NCBI GenBank assembly: GCA_026393035.1
Contig: JAPLAY010000014.1
Span: 1 to 64,000 of the forward strand
Reading direction: 5' to 3'
Length of the DNA stretch: 64,000 bases
From: Actinomycetota bacterium
Lineage (GTDB): Bacteria; Actinomycetota; Actinomycetes; Nanopelagicales; Nanopelagicaceae
The notes under the pieces are model-generated. The model saw only the letters and a list, made by a program, of their open reading frames with translations. It was not told the DNA's origin and searched no databases. Below are positions 41,249-50,618 of the stretch, one piece after another (the stretch's first letter is position 1; each line of letters opens with the position of its first letter). Position numbers and translations under genes: made by a program.

Positions 41249-41880
41249 TTATTTAGGTGTTGCATCGCCCAGGCATACATTGCGATTGCACCCGCTGCTG
41301 AAGCATTCATAGATCTAGTAGATCCATATTGTCTGATTGCTAAAACAGTTTCACAGATATCGACAGCTTCATCAGACATGCCTGCGCCTTCTTGGCCAAA
41401 GAAGAGAACACATTTTTGAGGAAGCTTTGTAGTCTCAAGCTTTTTTGAAATGGGTAAGTTATCAATTCCAATTATTGGAACTTCGTTATCTCGACACCAA
41501 TTCTGGAAGTCAGTAACTGTTGGGTGATGCAATACGTGTAGGTATTTGTCGGTAACCATTGCGCCACGCTTGTTCCAATCGCGCTTACCTACGATATGAA
41601 CTTTTGAAACATTAAATGCATTTGCAGTTCGAACGACAGAACCAATATTTAAATCATGTTGCCAATTTTCAATCGCTATCTGTAAGTCATGGCGCTTAGT
41701 ATCTAAATCAGCGACAATTGCTTCAACGCTCCAATAACGATAATGATCTAAAACATTTCTGCGATCACCGTTTGCAAGAAGCTCGGGATCAAAATGTTCT
41801 TCAGTTGGCCAAGGTTTTTGATGCGGGCCAACGCCAACGACTGGATAGAATTCACCAGGTCCAATTTCGGCGGTAGTCAT
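41245..41880 (-). CDS. SpoU/TrmH-family RNA 2'-O-methyltransferase
   Basis: NIGSVVRTANAFNVSKVHIVG, LFFGQEGAGMSDEAVD, RSMNASAAGAIAMY. Confidence 0.88.
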   Translation of the reverse strand: MTTAEIGPGEFYPVVGVGPHQKPWPTEEHFDPELLANGDRRNVLDHYRYWSVEAIVADLDTKRHDLQIAIENWQHDLNIGSVVRTANAFNVSKVHIVGKRDWNKRGAMVTDKYLHVLHHPTVTDFQNWCRDNEVPIIGIDNLPISKKLETTKLPQKCVLFFGQEGAGMSDEAVDICETVLAIRQYGSTRSMNASAAGAIAMYAWAMQHLNN

Positions 41881-41904
41881 ACCCAAACAGTAGGGGGAGT
41901 TTGC

Positions 41905-42795
41905 ATGAAGCAAAAATCCTGGGTCCCTATTTATTTAGCACTGGGTTTGGTCTGGGGATGTTCATTCATATTTATTAAGCAAGGACTTGAATTCTTAACA
42001 CCTGTCGGGGTTGCCTTTGGCCGATGCGCACTAGGTGCGATGACACTTCTTTTAATTGTAAAAATTCGGGGCATAAAACTTCCGACAGATCGTAAAACTT
42101 GGATTGTGCTCTGGGTGGTTTCACTACTCCTAAATGTATTTCCTGGAATCTTCTTTGCTTTTGCCGAACAGCGAGTCACTACGGTTCTAGCTGGAATTAT
42201 CAATGCCGGAACACCACTTACTACTTTGATTTTCTTACTTCTAGTTTTTAGAACTGAAAAAATTGCAAAGCATCAAATTCTTGGATTATTAATCGGTGGT
42301 ATCGGAGTTTTAACAGTCTTGGGAATCTGGAAAGGAATTGGTTCGAATTCCGCAATCGGAGCCCTTGCGCTACTAGGCGCGATAACTTGTTATGGACTTT
42401 CATTTCCGATAATCCGCAAATACTTAACGCCACTTAAATTACGAGCCGAAGCGCTTGCTGCTGGGCAGGTAACTGCAGGTGCGCTAACACTTCTTCCATT
42501 TTATTTAATTAACGGAATTGCCAAAGATGAATATCGAATTGGACCAATACTTTCGATGGTTGCACTAGGAGTTTTTGGAAGCGGCCTGGCATATATCTGG
42601 AACTTCCAAATCGTAGAACGGGCCGGAAGTTCTATCGCGAGCACAGTTACTTATCTGACACCAGTTGTTGCAGTATTTGTTGGTTGGATTTTCTTGGGTG
42701 AACATATTTCTTGGCACGAACCACTAGGTGGCGCAGTAGTTCTATTGGGCGCTGCAACTTCACAAGGTCGCTTTACAAAGAAAGAGAAGGCCTAA
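41905..42795 (+). CDS. EamA/DMT-family transporter
   Basis: Two 5-TM EamA-like halves; ATG at 41905. Confidence 0.85.
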   Translation: MKQKSWVPIYLALGLVWGCSFIFIKQGLEFLTPVGVAFGRCALGAMTLLLIVKIRGIKLPTDRKTWIVLWVVSLLLNVFPGIFFAFAEQRVTTVLAGIINAGTPLTTLIFLLLVFRTEKIAKHQILGLLIGGIGVLTVLGIWKGIGSNSAIGALALLGAITCYGLSFPIIRKYLTPLKLRAEALAAGQVTAGALTLLPFYLINGIAKDEYRIGPILSMVALGVFGSGLAYIWNFQIVERAGSSIASTVTYLTPVVAVFVGWIFLGEHISWHEPLGGAVVLLGAATSQGRFTKKEKA

Positions 42796-42799
42796 TCCG

Positions 42800-43918
42800 A
42801 TGTCACGCAAAGTTGTTGCAACGCTATTAGCTTTTTCACTCACTACTTTTATAAGCACTCCTGCAAATGCGCTAACTGTTCCAAATTCATTTAGGAGCCT
42901 GGCAAAAGCGCCAGTGCTAGGACAGCCCGGAATTTTGGTAATTGATCCAATAAGTCAGACTGAAATATTCTCAAATCAAGCTGATGTGCCACGAGCTCCA
43001 GCATCAATTTTAAAATTAATCTCATCAGTAACCGCAATCTCGGCATTTGGTGAAGATAAGACTTTTAAAACTTCGATGAATTCCACTGAAGATCCTGGAA
43101 CTTTCGTACTGCTTGGCGAGTATGACCCGTGGTTAACAACGAGTTCAAAAGAGGCGATTAAGTTCCACCGCGCATTATCAACAAAATTAATTAGTGCAAT
43201 AAGTTCCAGCGGCACAAAACTTTCAGATGTAACAGTTATGTTTAACGGAGTTTTTGAAAAAGACATTGCAAATTTAAAGGCATTTTATGGCAAGAAAGTG
43301 AAGTTTAAAAGAGTTACCAAAGCAGAAGTAAAGAACTTTGCTAGCTTGAATCCGCTAGCTGAAATCAACTCGCCAAGCCTTGGTGAAATTATTGGCTTCA
43401 CACTTCTCTGGAGTGATAATACGTTGGCCGATCGCCTTGCTCGAAATGCAGCAAGTGAATTTGGATTTACAAGAGATAGCGATGGAATGAATCAAGCATT
43501 CCAAAAGACTCTTAAAGAAATTGGCGTTTATTCAACTGGTTTAAAAGTTAAGGATGGAAGTGGACTCTCCCATGATGATCGCGTTACCGCGCGCACTATG
43601 GCCGAACTTCTTTGGAAGATTCGTGTAGAACCACAGTTCCAATCTATTTACGATGGGCTTCCAGTGGCTGGTAAATCTGGAACGCTTAAAAAGCGATTTA
43701 AGAAATATGGAAAGTCAGCAAAAGGGCTGATCAGAGCAAAGACCGGGTGGATTAACACTTCAGTGACCATGGCTGGCTATGTAGAGGTTGGAAACAATGA
43801 ATATGTATTCGCTGTTATTGCTAACCATGTGAAGCCAACTGAAACCGCACGAACTTTAGCTCGACATACGATAGATAAAATGTTGGCAACAGTAGCTAAG
43901 CCAGAAGATGAAGCATGA
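42800..43918 (+). CDS. dacB: D-Ala-D-Ala carboxypeptidase/endopeptidase (PBP4, S13)
   Basis: Signal peptide; PASILKLISS (SxxK), LLWSDNTLADRLAR (SxN), AGKSGTLKKRF (KSG/KTG). Confidence 0.88.
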   Translation: MSRKVVATLLAFSLTTFISTPANALTVPNSFRSLAKAPVLGQPGILVIDPISQTEIFSNQADVPRAPASILKLISSVTAISAFGEDKTFKTSMNSTEDPGTFVLLGEYDPWLTTSSKEAIKFHRALSTKLISAISSSGTKLSDVTVMFNGVFEKDIANLKAFYGKKVKFKRVTKAEVKNFASLNPLAEINSPSLGEIIGFTLLWSDNTLADRLARNAASEFGFTRDSDGMNQAFQKTLKEIGVYSTGLKVKDGSGLSHDDRVTARTMAELLWKIRVEPQFQSIYDGLPVAGKSGTLKKRFKKYGKSAKGLIRAKTGWINTSVTMAGYVEVGNNEYVFAVIANHVKPTETARTLARHTIDKMLATVAKPEDEA

Positions 43919-43931
43919 GTAGGCTGCCTAG

Positions 43932-44804
43932 GTGAGCAAATCTAAAATTTCGCCTTATGTCGCGCTTATGAAATTACGAGTTGTCGAACTTTTACTTGTA
44001 ACAACGCTTCCCGCGCTTTTTCTAGCCGCTAAAGGCGTACCACCACTAGGACTAACAATCGCAACACTTATTGGTGGAACGCTTGCCGCAGGTGCATCAA
44101 ATGCATTCAATATGATTATCGAAGTTGATTCAGATCGATTGATGGCTAGAACTTCTAAACGCCCAATAGTTAGTGGCGAAGTTTCTGAAACTCAAGCATT
44201 TGTATTTGCATCTGCGCTAACTGTTATTTCGCTAACAATTTTCTCAATATTTACAACAGTGCTTGCAACTGTTTTAACGGCTGCTGCGATTGTCTTTTAT
44301 GTATTTGGATACACCATCGGACTAAAGCGCAGAACTTCACAGAACATCGTCTGGGGCGGAATCGCAGGTTGTATGCCAGTTTTAATTGGCTGGGCAGCAA
44401 TTACAAATTCGCTATCGCTAACTGCATGGCTATTCTTTTTAGTTATTTTCTTCTGGACTCCACCGCATTTTTGGGCGCTTGCAATTAAATATAAAGAAGA
44501 TTATGCAGCTGCTGGAATTCCAATGTTGCCAGTAGTCGCAACGATTAAATCTGTTGAAAAGCAGATGTGGTTTCACACAATTGGAATGGTTATAACATCC
44601 CTTGGAGTGAATTGGAGTGCAAAACTTCCGTGGTGGTGTTGGGCTATAACAATTGCAATTGCACTTGGTTTTGCTCTGGAATTGCTAAAGATTGATGGGC
44701 CAGATTCAAATAAAGCCGCGGCAAAATTATTCCAGTGGTCAATTACTTATTTAAGCGTTTACTCACTTCTGCTTGTTATCGCAGCGCTTGTTGTAAATCC
44801 TTAA
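43932..44804 (+). CDS. ctaB: Protoheme IX farnesyltransferase
   Basis: NAFNMIIEVDSDRLMARTSKRPIVSGEV, FWTPPHFWALAIKYKEDY; prenyltransferase TM topology. Confidence 0.95.
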   Translation: MSKSKISPYVALMKLRVVELLLVTTLPALFLAAKGVPPLGLTIATLIGGTLAAGASNAFNMIIEVDSDRLMARTSKRPIVSGEVSETQAFVFASALTVISLTIFSIFTTVLATVLTAAAIVFYVFGYTIGLKRRTSQNIVWGGIAGCMPVLIGWAAITNSLSLTAWLFFLVIFFWTPPHFWALAIKYKEDYAAAGIPMLPVVATIKSVEKQMWFHTIGMVITSLGVNWSAKLPWWCWAITIAIALGFALELLKIDGPDSNKAAAKLFQWSITYLSVYSLLLVIAALVVNP

Positions 44805-46002
44805 TCAAATCTGAAGAGTGCTCAAGGCCTACAGATAATCGCGCTAGCGAATCGGTAATCCCCATAGATTCACGTGTTGCTAGATCTAATCTGCGATGAG
44901 TTGTCGAGGCTGGATGAGTAATAAGAGATTTACTGTCACCTAAATTGTTTGAAATATCGATGACTTTAAGCGCATCCATAACCTTAAATAGCTCAGTTGG
45001 TCCACCAGCAATCTCAAAACTAAGCGTTGTTCCACCGCCTGACATCTGCTTCTGTGCAACTTCAAAACCATTGTGAGTTTTTAGGCCCGGATAATTTACT
45101 GATTTAACTTTAGGTATTTGCGATAAAAATTCAGCAACTGCTTGCGCACTTTCATTCATGCGATTGACGCGCATTGACAAAGTTTCAAGAGATTTAACAA
45201 GTACCCAAGCATTGAAAGCGCTAAGAGTTGGTCCGGTATGTCTAATAAAAGGATTTAAATAATTTTGGATGTAATCAAAGCCACCAAGAATGGCACCACC
45301 AAGAACTCGACCCTGTCCGTCAATGTGTTTTGTCGCGGAATACATCACAACATCGGCACCATGTTGTAGCGGCTTCTGCAAAATTGGTGAAGCCATTACA
45401 TTGTCAACAATTACAGTTGCGCCGGCGTTATGTGCCAAATCGCTAACCATCTTTAAATCTACGATTTCTAACATTGGATTACTTGGAGTTTCAATGAAAA
45501 CAACTTTAGTTTTCTCGCTAAGAGCTTTCTCCCAATCCTTTTTATCGTTTCCTTTGACAAATTCAACTTTAATTCCCCACTTAGGCAATATTTCTGAGAG
45601 AACTACGTAGCAAGAGCTAAACATCGATGCAGCAGCAACAATTCGATCTCCAGCTTCCACCATGCAGGCGATTGATGAAAACATCGCCGACATTCCAGAA
45701 CCAGTTGCAACGCAATATTCAGCACCTTCGATGGCAGCAAGTCGTTGTTCAAACATTGAAACAGTTGGGTTTGCAAAGCGACTATAAACAAAGTGGTCTA
45801 CTTCATCAGTAAAAGAATGAACCGCTTGTTCTGCACTGTCATACGTATATCCACTTGTTAGATACATTGCTTCGCCAGTTTCACCGAAACCAGATCTTGC
45901 TAAGCCTGCTCGTACCGCAAGAGTTTCTTCATGTAATTGCCAATCAGGCAGATTGCCGTCAGAAGAATTGGAATATCCCCAAGGCCGGTGCTGATGAGTC
46001 AT
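44776..46002 (-). CDS. metZ: O-succinylhomoserine sulfhydrylase-like PLP enzyme
   Basis: SATKHIDGQGRVLGGA PLP lysine motif, IETPSNPMLEI, SLITHPASTTHR. Confidence 0.9.
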   Translation of the reverse strand: MTHQHRPWGYSNSSDGNLPDWQLHEETLAVRAGLARSGFGETGEAMYLTSGYTYDSAEQAVHSFTDEVDHFVYSRFANPTVSMFEQRLAAIEGAEYCVATGSGMSAMFSSIACMVEAGDRIVAAASMFSSCYVVLSEILPKWGIKVEFVKGNDKKDWEKALSEKTKVVFIETPSNPMLEIVDLKMVSDLAHNAGATVIVDNVMASPILQKPLQHGADVVMYSATKHIDGQGRVLGGAILGGFDYIQNYLNPFIRHTGPTLSAFNAWVLVKSLETLSMRVNRMNESAQAVAEFLSQIPKVKSVNYPGLKTHNGFEVAQKQMSGGGTTLSFEIAGGPTELFKVMDALKVIDISNNLGDSKSLITHPASTTHRRLDLATRESMGITDSLARLSVGLEHSSDLIKDLQQALR

Positions 46003-46031
46003 GGTGAAAGTTTAGTGGGTAGGGTGGTGAC

Positions 46032-46949
46032 ATGAACAAAGGCTCAACACCAGCAATAACAGCAACAGATTTAACAAAAATTTACGGTGCGCGAGCAGCG
46101 CTATCACACGGAAATTTCGAAGTTCCAGCAGGCTCGATTTGCGGCTTTGTGGGACCAAACGGTTCAGGTAAAACCACAACTATAAGAATGTTGCTTGGTC
46201 TAATAACTCCAAGCGGTGGCAGCGGAACTGTTTTAGGCGAAAGCATTACTCACCCCGAAAAATATTTGCCGCGTGTTGGCGCAATGATTGAAGGGCCAGC
46301 GTTTTACCCAGCTCTATCTGGCCGAGAAAATTTAAAGGTACTTGCAGAGCTTGGCGGCTTTCCACTTTCGAGAGTTGATGAGCTGCTGGAAAAAGTAGAT
46401 TTAGCAGATCGCGGTGGTTCAAAATTTAAAACTTATTCCTTAGGTATGAAACAGCGACTTGGTATTGCTGCAGCCCTATTGCCGAATCCAGAGTTACTCA
46501 TATTGGATGAACCAACAAATGGTTTAGATCCATCTGGAATTCAAGAAGTACGTGGAATTATCAGAGATTTAGCAGATAGCGGAACTACAGTTTTTGTTTC
46601 ATCTCACATCCTTAGTGAACTTGAAATGATTTGTGAGTACTTAGTTATGTTGCGCGAAGGAAAAGTTATCTTCTCTGGCCGTACCAATGAATTGCTTTCA
46701 GCGCAGAAGCCTATGATTGTTGCTAAACCAGAGTACGAAGTAGATCTCACAAAACTTGCTGACAAAATTAGTAGCGCTGGCTACCAAGTTATTGTTGCGG
46801 AGGGTGCCTTGCATATCTCAGCATCAAGCGAAGCTAGCGCAGTGATAAATCGAGCGGCCTTCGATGCGGGGATAACGCTCTCCTCTATCTCAGTAGTTCT
46901 GCCAACTTTGGAAGAAACTTTCTTTGAAATGACCGGAGATAACAAATGA
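46032..46949 (+). CDS. ABC transporter ATP-binding protein
   Basis: GFVGPNGSGKTTTIRML, YSLGMKQRLGIA, LLILDEPTNGLDP. Confidence 0.94.
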   Translation: MNKGSTPAITATDLTKIYGARAALSHGNFEVPAGSICGFVGPNGSGKTTTIRMLLGLITPSGGSGTVLGESITHPEKYLPRVGAMIEGPAFYPALSGRENLKVLAELGGFPLSRVDELLEKVDLADRGGSKFKTYSLGMKQRLGIAAALLPNPELLILDEPTNGLDPSGIQEVRGIIRDLADSGTTVFVSSHILSELEMICEYLVMLREGKVIFSGRTNELLSAQKPMIVAKPEYEVDLTKLADKISSAGYQVIVAEGALHISASSEASAVINRAAFDAGITLSSISVVLPTLEETFFEMTGDNK

Positions 46950-47737
46950 TTCGAGTTGTAATTGCCGAACTTCGTAAACTTCGGCGCCCCACACTTCTCT
47001 TAGGAACAATTGCAACTGTTGGTGGGTTAAGCGCTCTTTTCACCTCGATTGTCTTTCTGATGATTAATTCCAAGGATGGAAATTCAAAGCGGGGTCAGCA
47101 CGTCGGCCCGGCAGAGTTAAGCCAAGCAACAGGATTGGTTTATGGATTTAGATTAGTAGGCGTATTTCTCGGAATAGTGTCCCTCTGCATCTTTGCATCA
47201 CAGACTGCGCAGGAATATTCACTTGGAACGCTACGCAATCTCTTAGTTCGGCAACCTTCACGAATGAAAATTTTGGCAGGCAAATTTATTTCGATGAAAA
47301 TCTTTGCGCTAGTCATGGTTTTATTCGCCGGCGCTCTTAGCATCGGAATTTCTTTTGCCTTGTCTGGCCGCGCAAAAGTTGATACAACGGCGTGGAGAAC
47401 TTCTGCCGCAAGGCATTTATTGTTTGAGAGCACCTTAAATATCTTTATTGCAACGATATGTTTTGGCGCCTTCGGAATGATCCTGGGGCTTTTGCTGAGA
47501 TCACCAATAAGTGCAATTGCAGTAGGTGTTCTCTGGAATCTAATTTTGGAGAATATTCTTTCGGCTCTAATAACTAGCACTGGAAAGTGGCTGCCTGGAG
47601 TAAATTTCTCAAATCTTGGCGAGGGTGGGAATCCTGATTTGAGTTACAAACATTCAATGGCGATTTCATTGGCCTATCTGATAATTGGTGGGGCAATTGC
47701 TGCACTTCTATTTAAGCGGAGAGATGTCGCAAATTAG
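46946..47737 (+). CDS. ABC-2-type permease
   Basis: Six hydrophobic segments; overlaps ATPase gene by 4 bp. Confidence 0.85.
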   Translation: MIRVVIAELRKLRRPTLLLGTIATVGGLSALFTSIVFLMINSKDGNSKRGQHVGPAELSQATGLVYGFRLVGVFLGIVSLCIFASQTAQEYSLGTLRNLLVRQPSRMKILAGKFISMKIFALVMVLFAGALSIGISFALSGRAKVDTTAWRTSAARHLLFESTLNIFIATICFGAFGMILGLLLRSPISAIAVGVLWNLILENILSALITSTGKWLPGVNFSNLGEGGNPDLSYKHSMAISLAYLIIGGAIAALLFKRRDVAN

Positions 47738-47769
47738 CGACACTAGGGATTACTTTCCAATAATTCACA

Positions 47770-47809
47770 CCTAAGGGCTTTATCCTTAGGGAATTAACTT
47801 CCCTGGGAG
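47770..47809 (+). promoter_or_regulatory. Tandem leader hairpins upstream of NlpC/P60 gene
   Basis: CCTAAGG-GCTTTAT-CCTTAGG perfect inverted repeat followed by AGGGAA-TTAAC-TTCCCT, just before the start codon. Confidence 0.55.
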
Positions 47810-47819
47810 CTGCCAATAA

Positions 47820-49040
47820 ATGTTTTTTAAAAATTCTCACAAGTCAACGAGTGCGCTATTAGCGCTTTCAATTGGGCTTTCAATTGTCAGTTCTGATTTA
47901 GCGTTGGCAAAAACTAAGAAGCCGACCCAGGCTCAGATTGATGCAGCAAAACAGGAAGAAGAAGCTAAGGCGGCCGCTGCAAAGAAAGCTGCAGCAGTTT
48001 TAAATTCAGCTACTAAAACTTTAAATCAATTGGCATCAATCGCAAATACTGCTCAAGTTGCATATAACAAAGCACTTAAAGAGCTAGCGATTGCGAAAGC
48101 GAATGCACGTGCTGCAGCAGAACATGCAGCTAAGACGCAAGCTGAAGTTGCAAAGGCAACTCGGGTAATTGGAAAAATGGCTTCAAATGCCTACAAACTT
48201 GGTGGCGACTTTTCAAATATTAGTGTATTGCTTAGTGCAAATGGCCCACAAGATTTAATTGATCAGTTAACTACCCTAGATAAAATTGGTAATACAAATA
48301 CTGTCGCGCTAAAGCGATTTAAAGTTGCCGAAGCTGCAGCCAAGGTTGCAAAACTTGAAGCAGATCGCACGAAAACAGCGCAGGAGCAAGCAACTATTAA
48401 AGTAGCCGCCGCAAAGAAAGTTGCGGATGATGCAAAAGCTGAACAACAAAAAGAAGTTAATAAACTTCGTGCAGTTCAGAATAAACTTGCGGCCGAACTG
48501 GCGAAGGCAAAGAATTTCCGAGTAACACTAGAAGAGCAAAGACAACTTGCACTTCTTGAAGAATCAAATGCGGTCACGGCTGCAAAGACTCCAAATCAAT
48601 TTAAAGTTTGGCCAAATAAAGGTTTTACTGGTCGATCAACAATCCGCTCAACCGAAGCAATTAGAACTAGCGCTGTTGCATTTGCTAAGAAACAAGTTCT
48701 TGCGCGCAAGCCATATATTTGGGGAGCTCAAGGGCCAAATGCTTTCGATTGTTCAGGTTTGGTTTATGCCGCATATAAAGATGCAGGTTTAGGTTATCCA
48801 GGTTGGGGTCGTTTGAATGCTGCACTTTACTTTGTTGCTAGCAAGCGAGTTGCTTTCAATGATTTAGTACCAGGCGACTTACTCTTCTATTCATATGACG
48901 GATCGGTTCAAAATATTCACCACATTACGATTTACGCCGGAAATGGAATGATGTGGGAAGCCAATTCACGCAAGGTGGGGCTCATTTACTCAAATATGTA
49001 CAGCATCAAGGGTTTGATGCCATCTGGCGGTCGAGTATAA
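47820..49040 (+). CDS. Secreted NlpC/P60 peptidoglycan endopeptidase with coiled-coil region
   Basis: Signal peptide; long Ala/Lys coiled coil; PYIWGAQGPNAFDCSGLVYAAYK, HHITIYAGNGMMWEA. Confidence 0.92.
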   Translation: MFFKNSHKSTSALLALSIGLSIVSSDLALAKTKKPTQAQIDAAKQEEEAKAAAAKKAAAVLNSATKTLNQLASIANTAQVAYNKALKELAIAKANARAAAEHAAKTQAEVAKATRVIGKMASNAYKLGGDFSNISVLLSANGPQDLIDQLTTLDKIGNTNTVALKRFKVAEAAAKVAKLEADRTKTAQEQATIKVAAAKKVADDAKAEQQKEVNKLRAVQNKLAAELAKAKNFRVTLEEQRQLALLEESNAVTAAKTPNQFKVWPNKGFTGRSTIRSTEAIRTSAVAFAKKQVLARKPYIWGAQGPNAFDCSGLVYAAYKDAGLGYPGWGRLNAALYFVASKRVAFNDLVPGDLLFYSYDGSVQNIHHITIYAGNGMMWEANSRKVGLIYSNMYSIKGLMPSGGRV

Positions 49041-49061
49041 AAGTTTTATAGAGTGTGCCAT

Positions 49062-50051
49062 ATGAGTATTACAACTCCTGCGCTCTTAGAACTGCGAAAA
49101 GCAGTTCGAACCTGGTTTGAAAAACTGGAACCAAACTCTAAAGTCTGTATCGGAGTATCGGGAGGTGCTGACTCTTTGGCACTAGCCGCAGCCTCAAAGC
49201 TGGAGTCTAAAAACTTTGCAATTGACTTGATTGCTGTCGTGGTTGACCATCGATTACAAGCTAATTCTGAAGAAATTGCGCAATTTGCTAAGCAGCAATT
49301 AGTAAGACTTGGTTATGAAGATGTTTTTATTGGAAGAGCAAATGTACAAATTACCGATGGTTTAGAAGCATCTGCGCGCCGGGCTCGCTATAAAGTTTTC
49401 CAACAAGCAATTGAAACTTATGGCGCAAATACTTTCCTGTTAGGTCACACTAAAAATGATCAAGCAGAAGGCGTGCTTCTTGGATTGGCACGAGGTTCTG
49501 GAACAAAATCACTCTCTGGAATGCAAGAAGTTTCTGGAATTTTTATTAGGCCGTTACTTGGAATTGATCGCACAACGACAGAGGCGGCATGCCGCGAAGC
49601 TCAAATTGAATTTTGGATTGATCCACATAATTCAAATGAGGATTTCACGAGAGTCAGAGTGCGTGAAAATATTCTGCCGTTATTGGAAAATGAAATCGGT
49701 CCGGGCATTGCTGATGCACTTTCTAGATCAGCGAAAATTCTGCGTGAAGATGCAACTGCGCTAGATCAGTGGGCTGGCGAACTATTTAGCAAAATTGATC
49801 CATCAAATATTGAAATCTCAATTCTCGCTGAACTACCTATTGCTATCCGAAGTCGGCTTCTTCGCTTGGCGATTTATGCGATAGGAGCCCCGGCCGGCAG
49901 CATTTCGGCCGCCCATATTGAGCCCATCGAGGCGCTGGTGAGCGATTGGCGTGGCCAGGGCCACACAGCGCTACCCGGTGGTGTGAAGGTTTCGAGAATT
50001 TCGGGCAGACTTTCGCTCTCACGCACTGACCCAATTCAGCCTTTAAAGTAG
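49062..50051 (+). CDS. tilS: tRNA(Ile)-lysidine synthase
   Basis: GVSGGADSLALAA PP-loop, VDHRLQ, LGHTKNDQAEGVLLGLARGSG. Confidence 0.93.
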   Translation: MSITTPALLELRKAVRTWFEKLEPNSKVCIGVSGGADSLALAAASKLESKNFAIDLIAVVVDHRLQANSEEIAQFAKQQLVRLGYEDVFIGRANVQITDGLEASARRARYKVFQQAIETYGANTFLLGHTKNDQAEGVLLGLARGSGTKSLSGMQEVSGIFIRPLLGIDRTTTEAACREAQIEFWIDPHNSNEDFTRVRVRENILPLLENEIGPGIADALSRSAKILREDATALDQWAGELFSKIDPSNIEISILAELPIAIRSRLLRLAIYAIGAPAGSISAAHIEPIEALVSDWRGQGHTALPGGVKVSRISGRLSLSRTDPIQPLK

Positions 50052-50066
50052 AGAGAGAATCGCCTC

Positions 50067-50618
50067 GTGGAAATAGCATCAACCGGCACTGATATCGAAA
50101 AAGTAATTGTCACCGAAGATGAAATTCGCGCGCGCTTAAAAGAATTAGCAGCACAAGTTGAGAAGGATTATCAGGGAAGAGATTTACTTTTAATTGGGGT
50201 TTTAAAAGGCGCAGTGATGACTATGGCTGACTTTGCAAGATCACTGCAACGCCATGTCGAAATGGATTGGATGGCGGTTTCATCCTACGGATCTGGAACT
50301 AAATCAAGTGGTGTTGTTCGAATTCTAAAAGATTTGGATCGTGACATTACCGGTCGCGAGGTAATAATTGTTGAGGACATTGTCGATACAGGTTTAACTC
50401 TGGGCTGGTTGAAAGCAAACTTAGAATCTCGTGGCGCAAAGAACGTTGAAATTCTTACCATGCTTCGCAAACCAGAAGCCGCAAAAGTTGAAGTTGATGT
50501 GAAGTATGTTGGCTTTGATATTCCAACTGAATTCGTAGTTGGCTATGGTTTAGATTTTAATGAAAAGTATCGAAATCTTGATTTCATCGGCGTACTAGCG
50601 AAGCATATGTATTCATGA
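50067..50618 (+). CDS. hpt: Hypoxanthine phosphoribosyltransferase
   Basis: [48 protein letters not shown]. Confidence 0.95.
   Translation: MEIASTGTDIEKVIVTEDEIRARLKELAAQVEKDYQGRDLLLIGVLKGAVMTMADFARSLQRHVEMDWMAVSSYGSGTKSSGVVRILKDLDRDITGREVIIVEDIVDTGLTLGWLKANLESRGAKNVEILTMLRKPEAAKVEVDVKYVGFDIPTEFVVGYGLDFNEKYRNLDFIGVLAKHMYS

Noticed and set aside
47738-47819. ydaO (c-di-AMP) riboswitch before the NlpC/P60 gene
   Set aside because: Leader is about 80 bp and lacks the expected conserved motifs; kept only as a hairpin observation.
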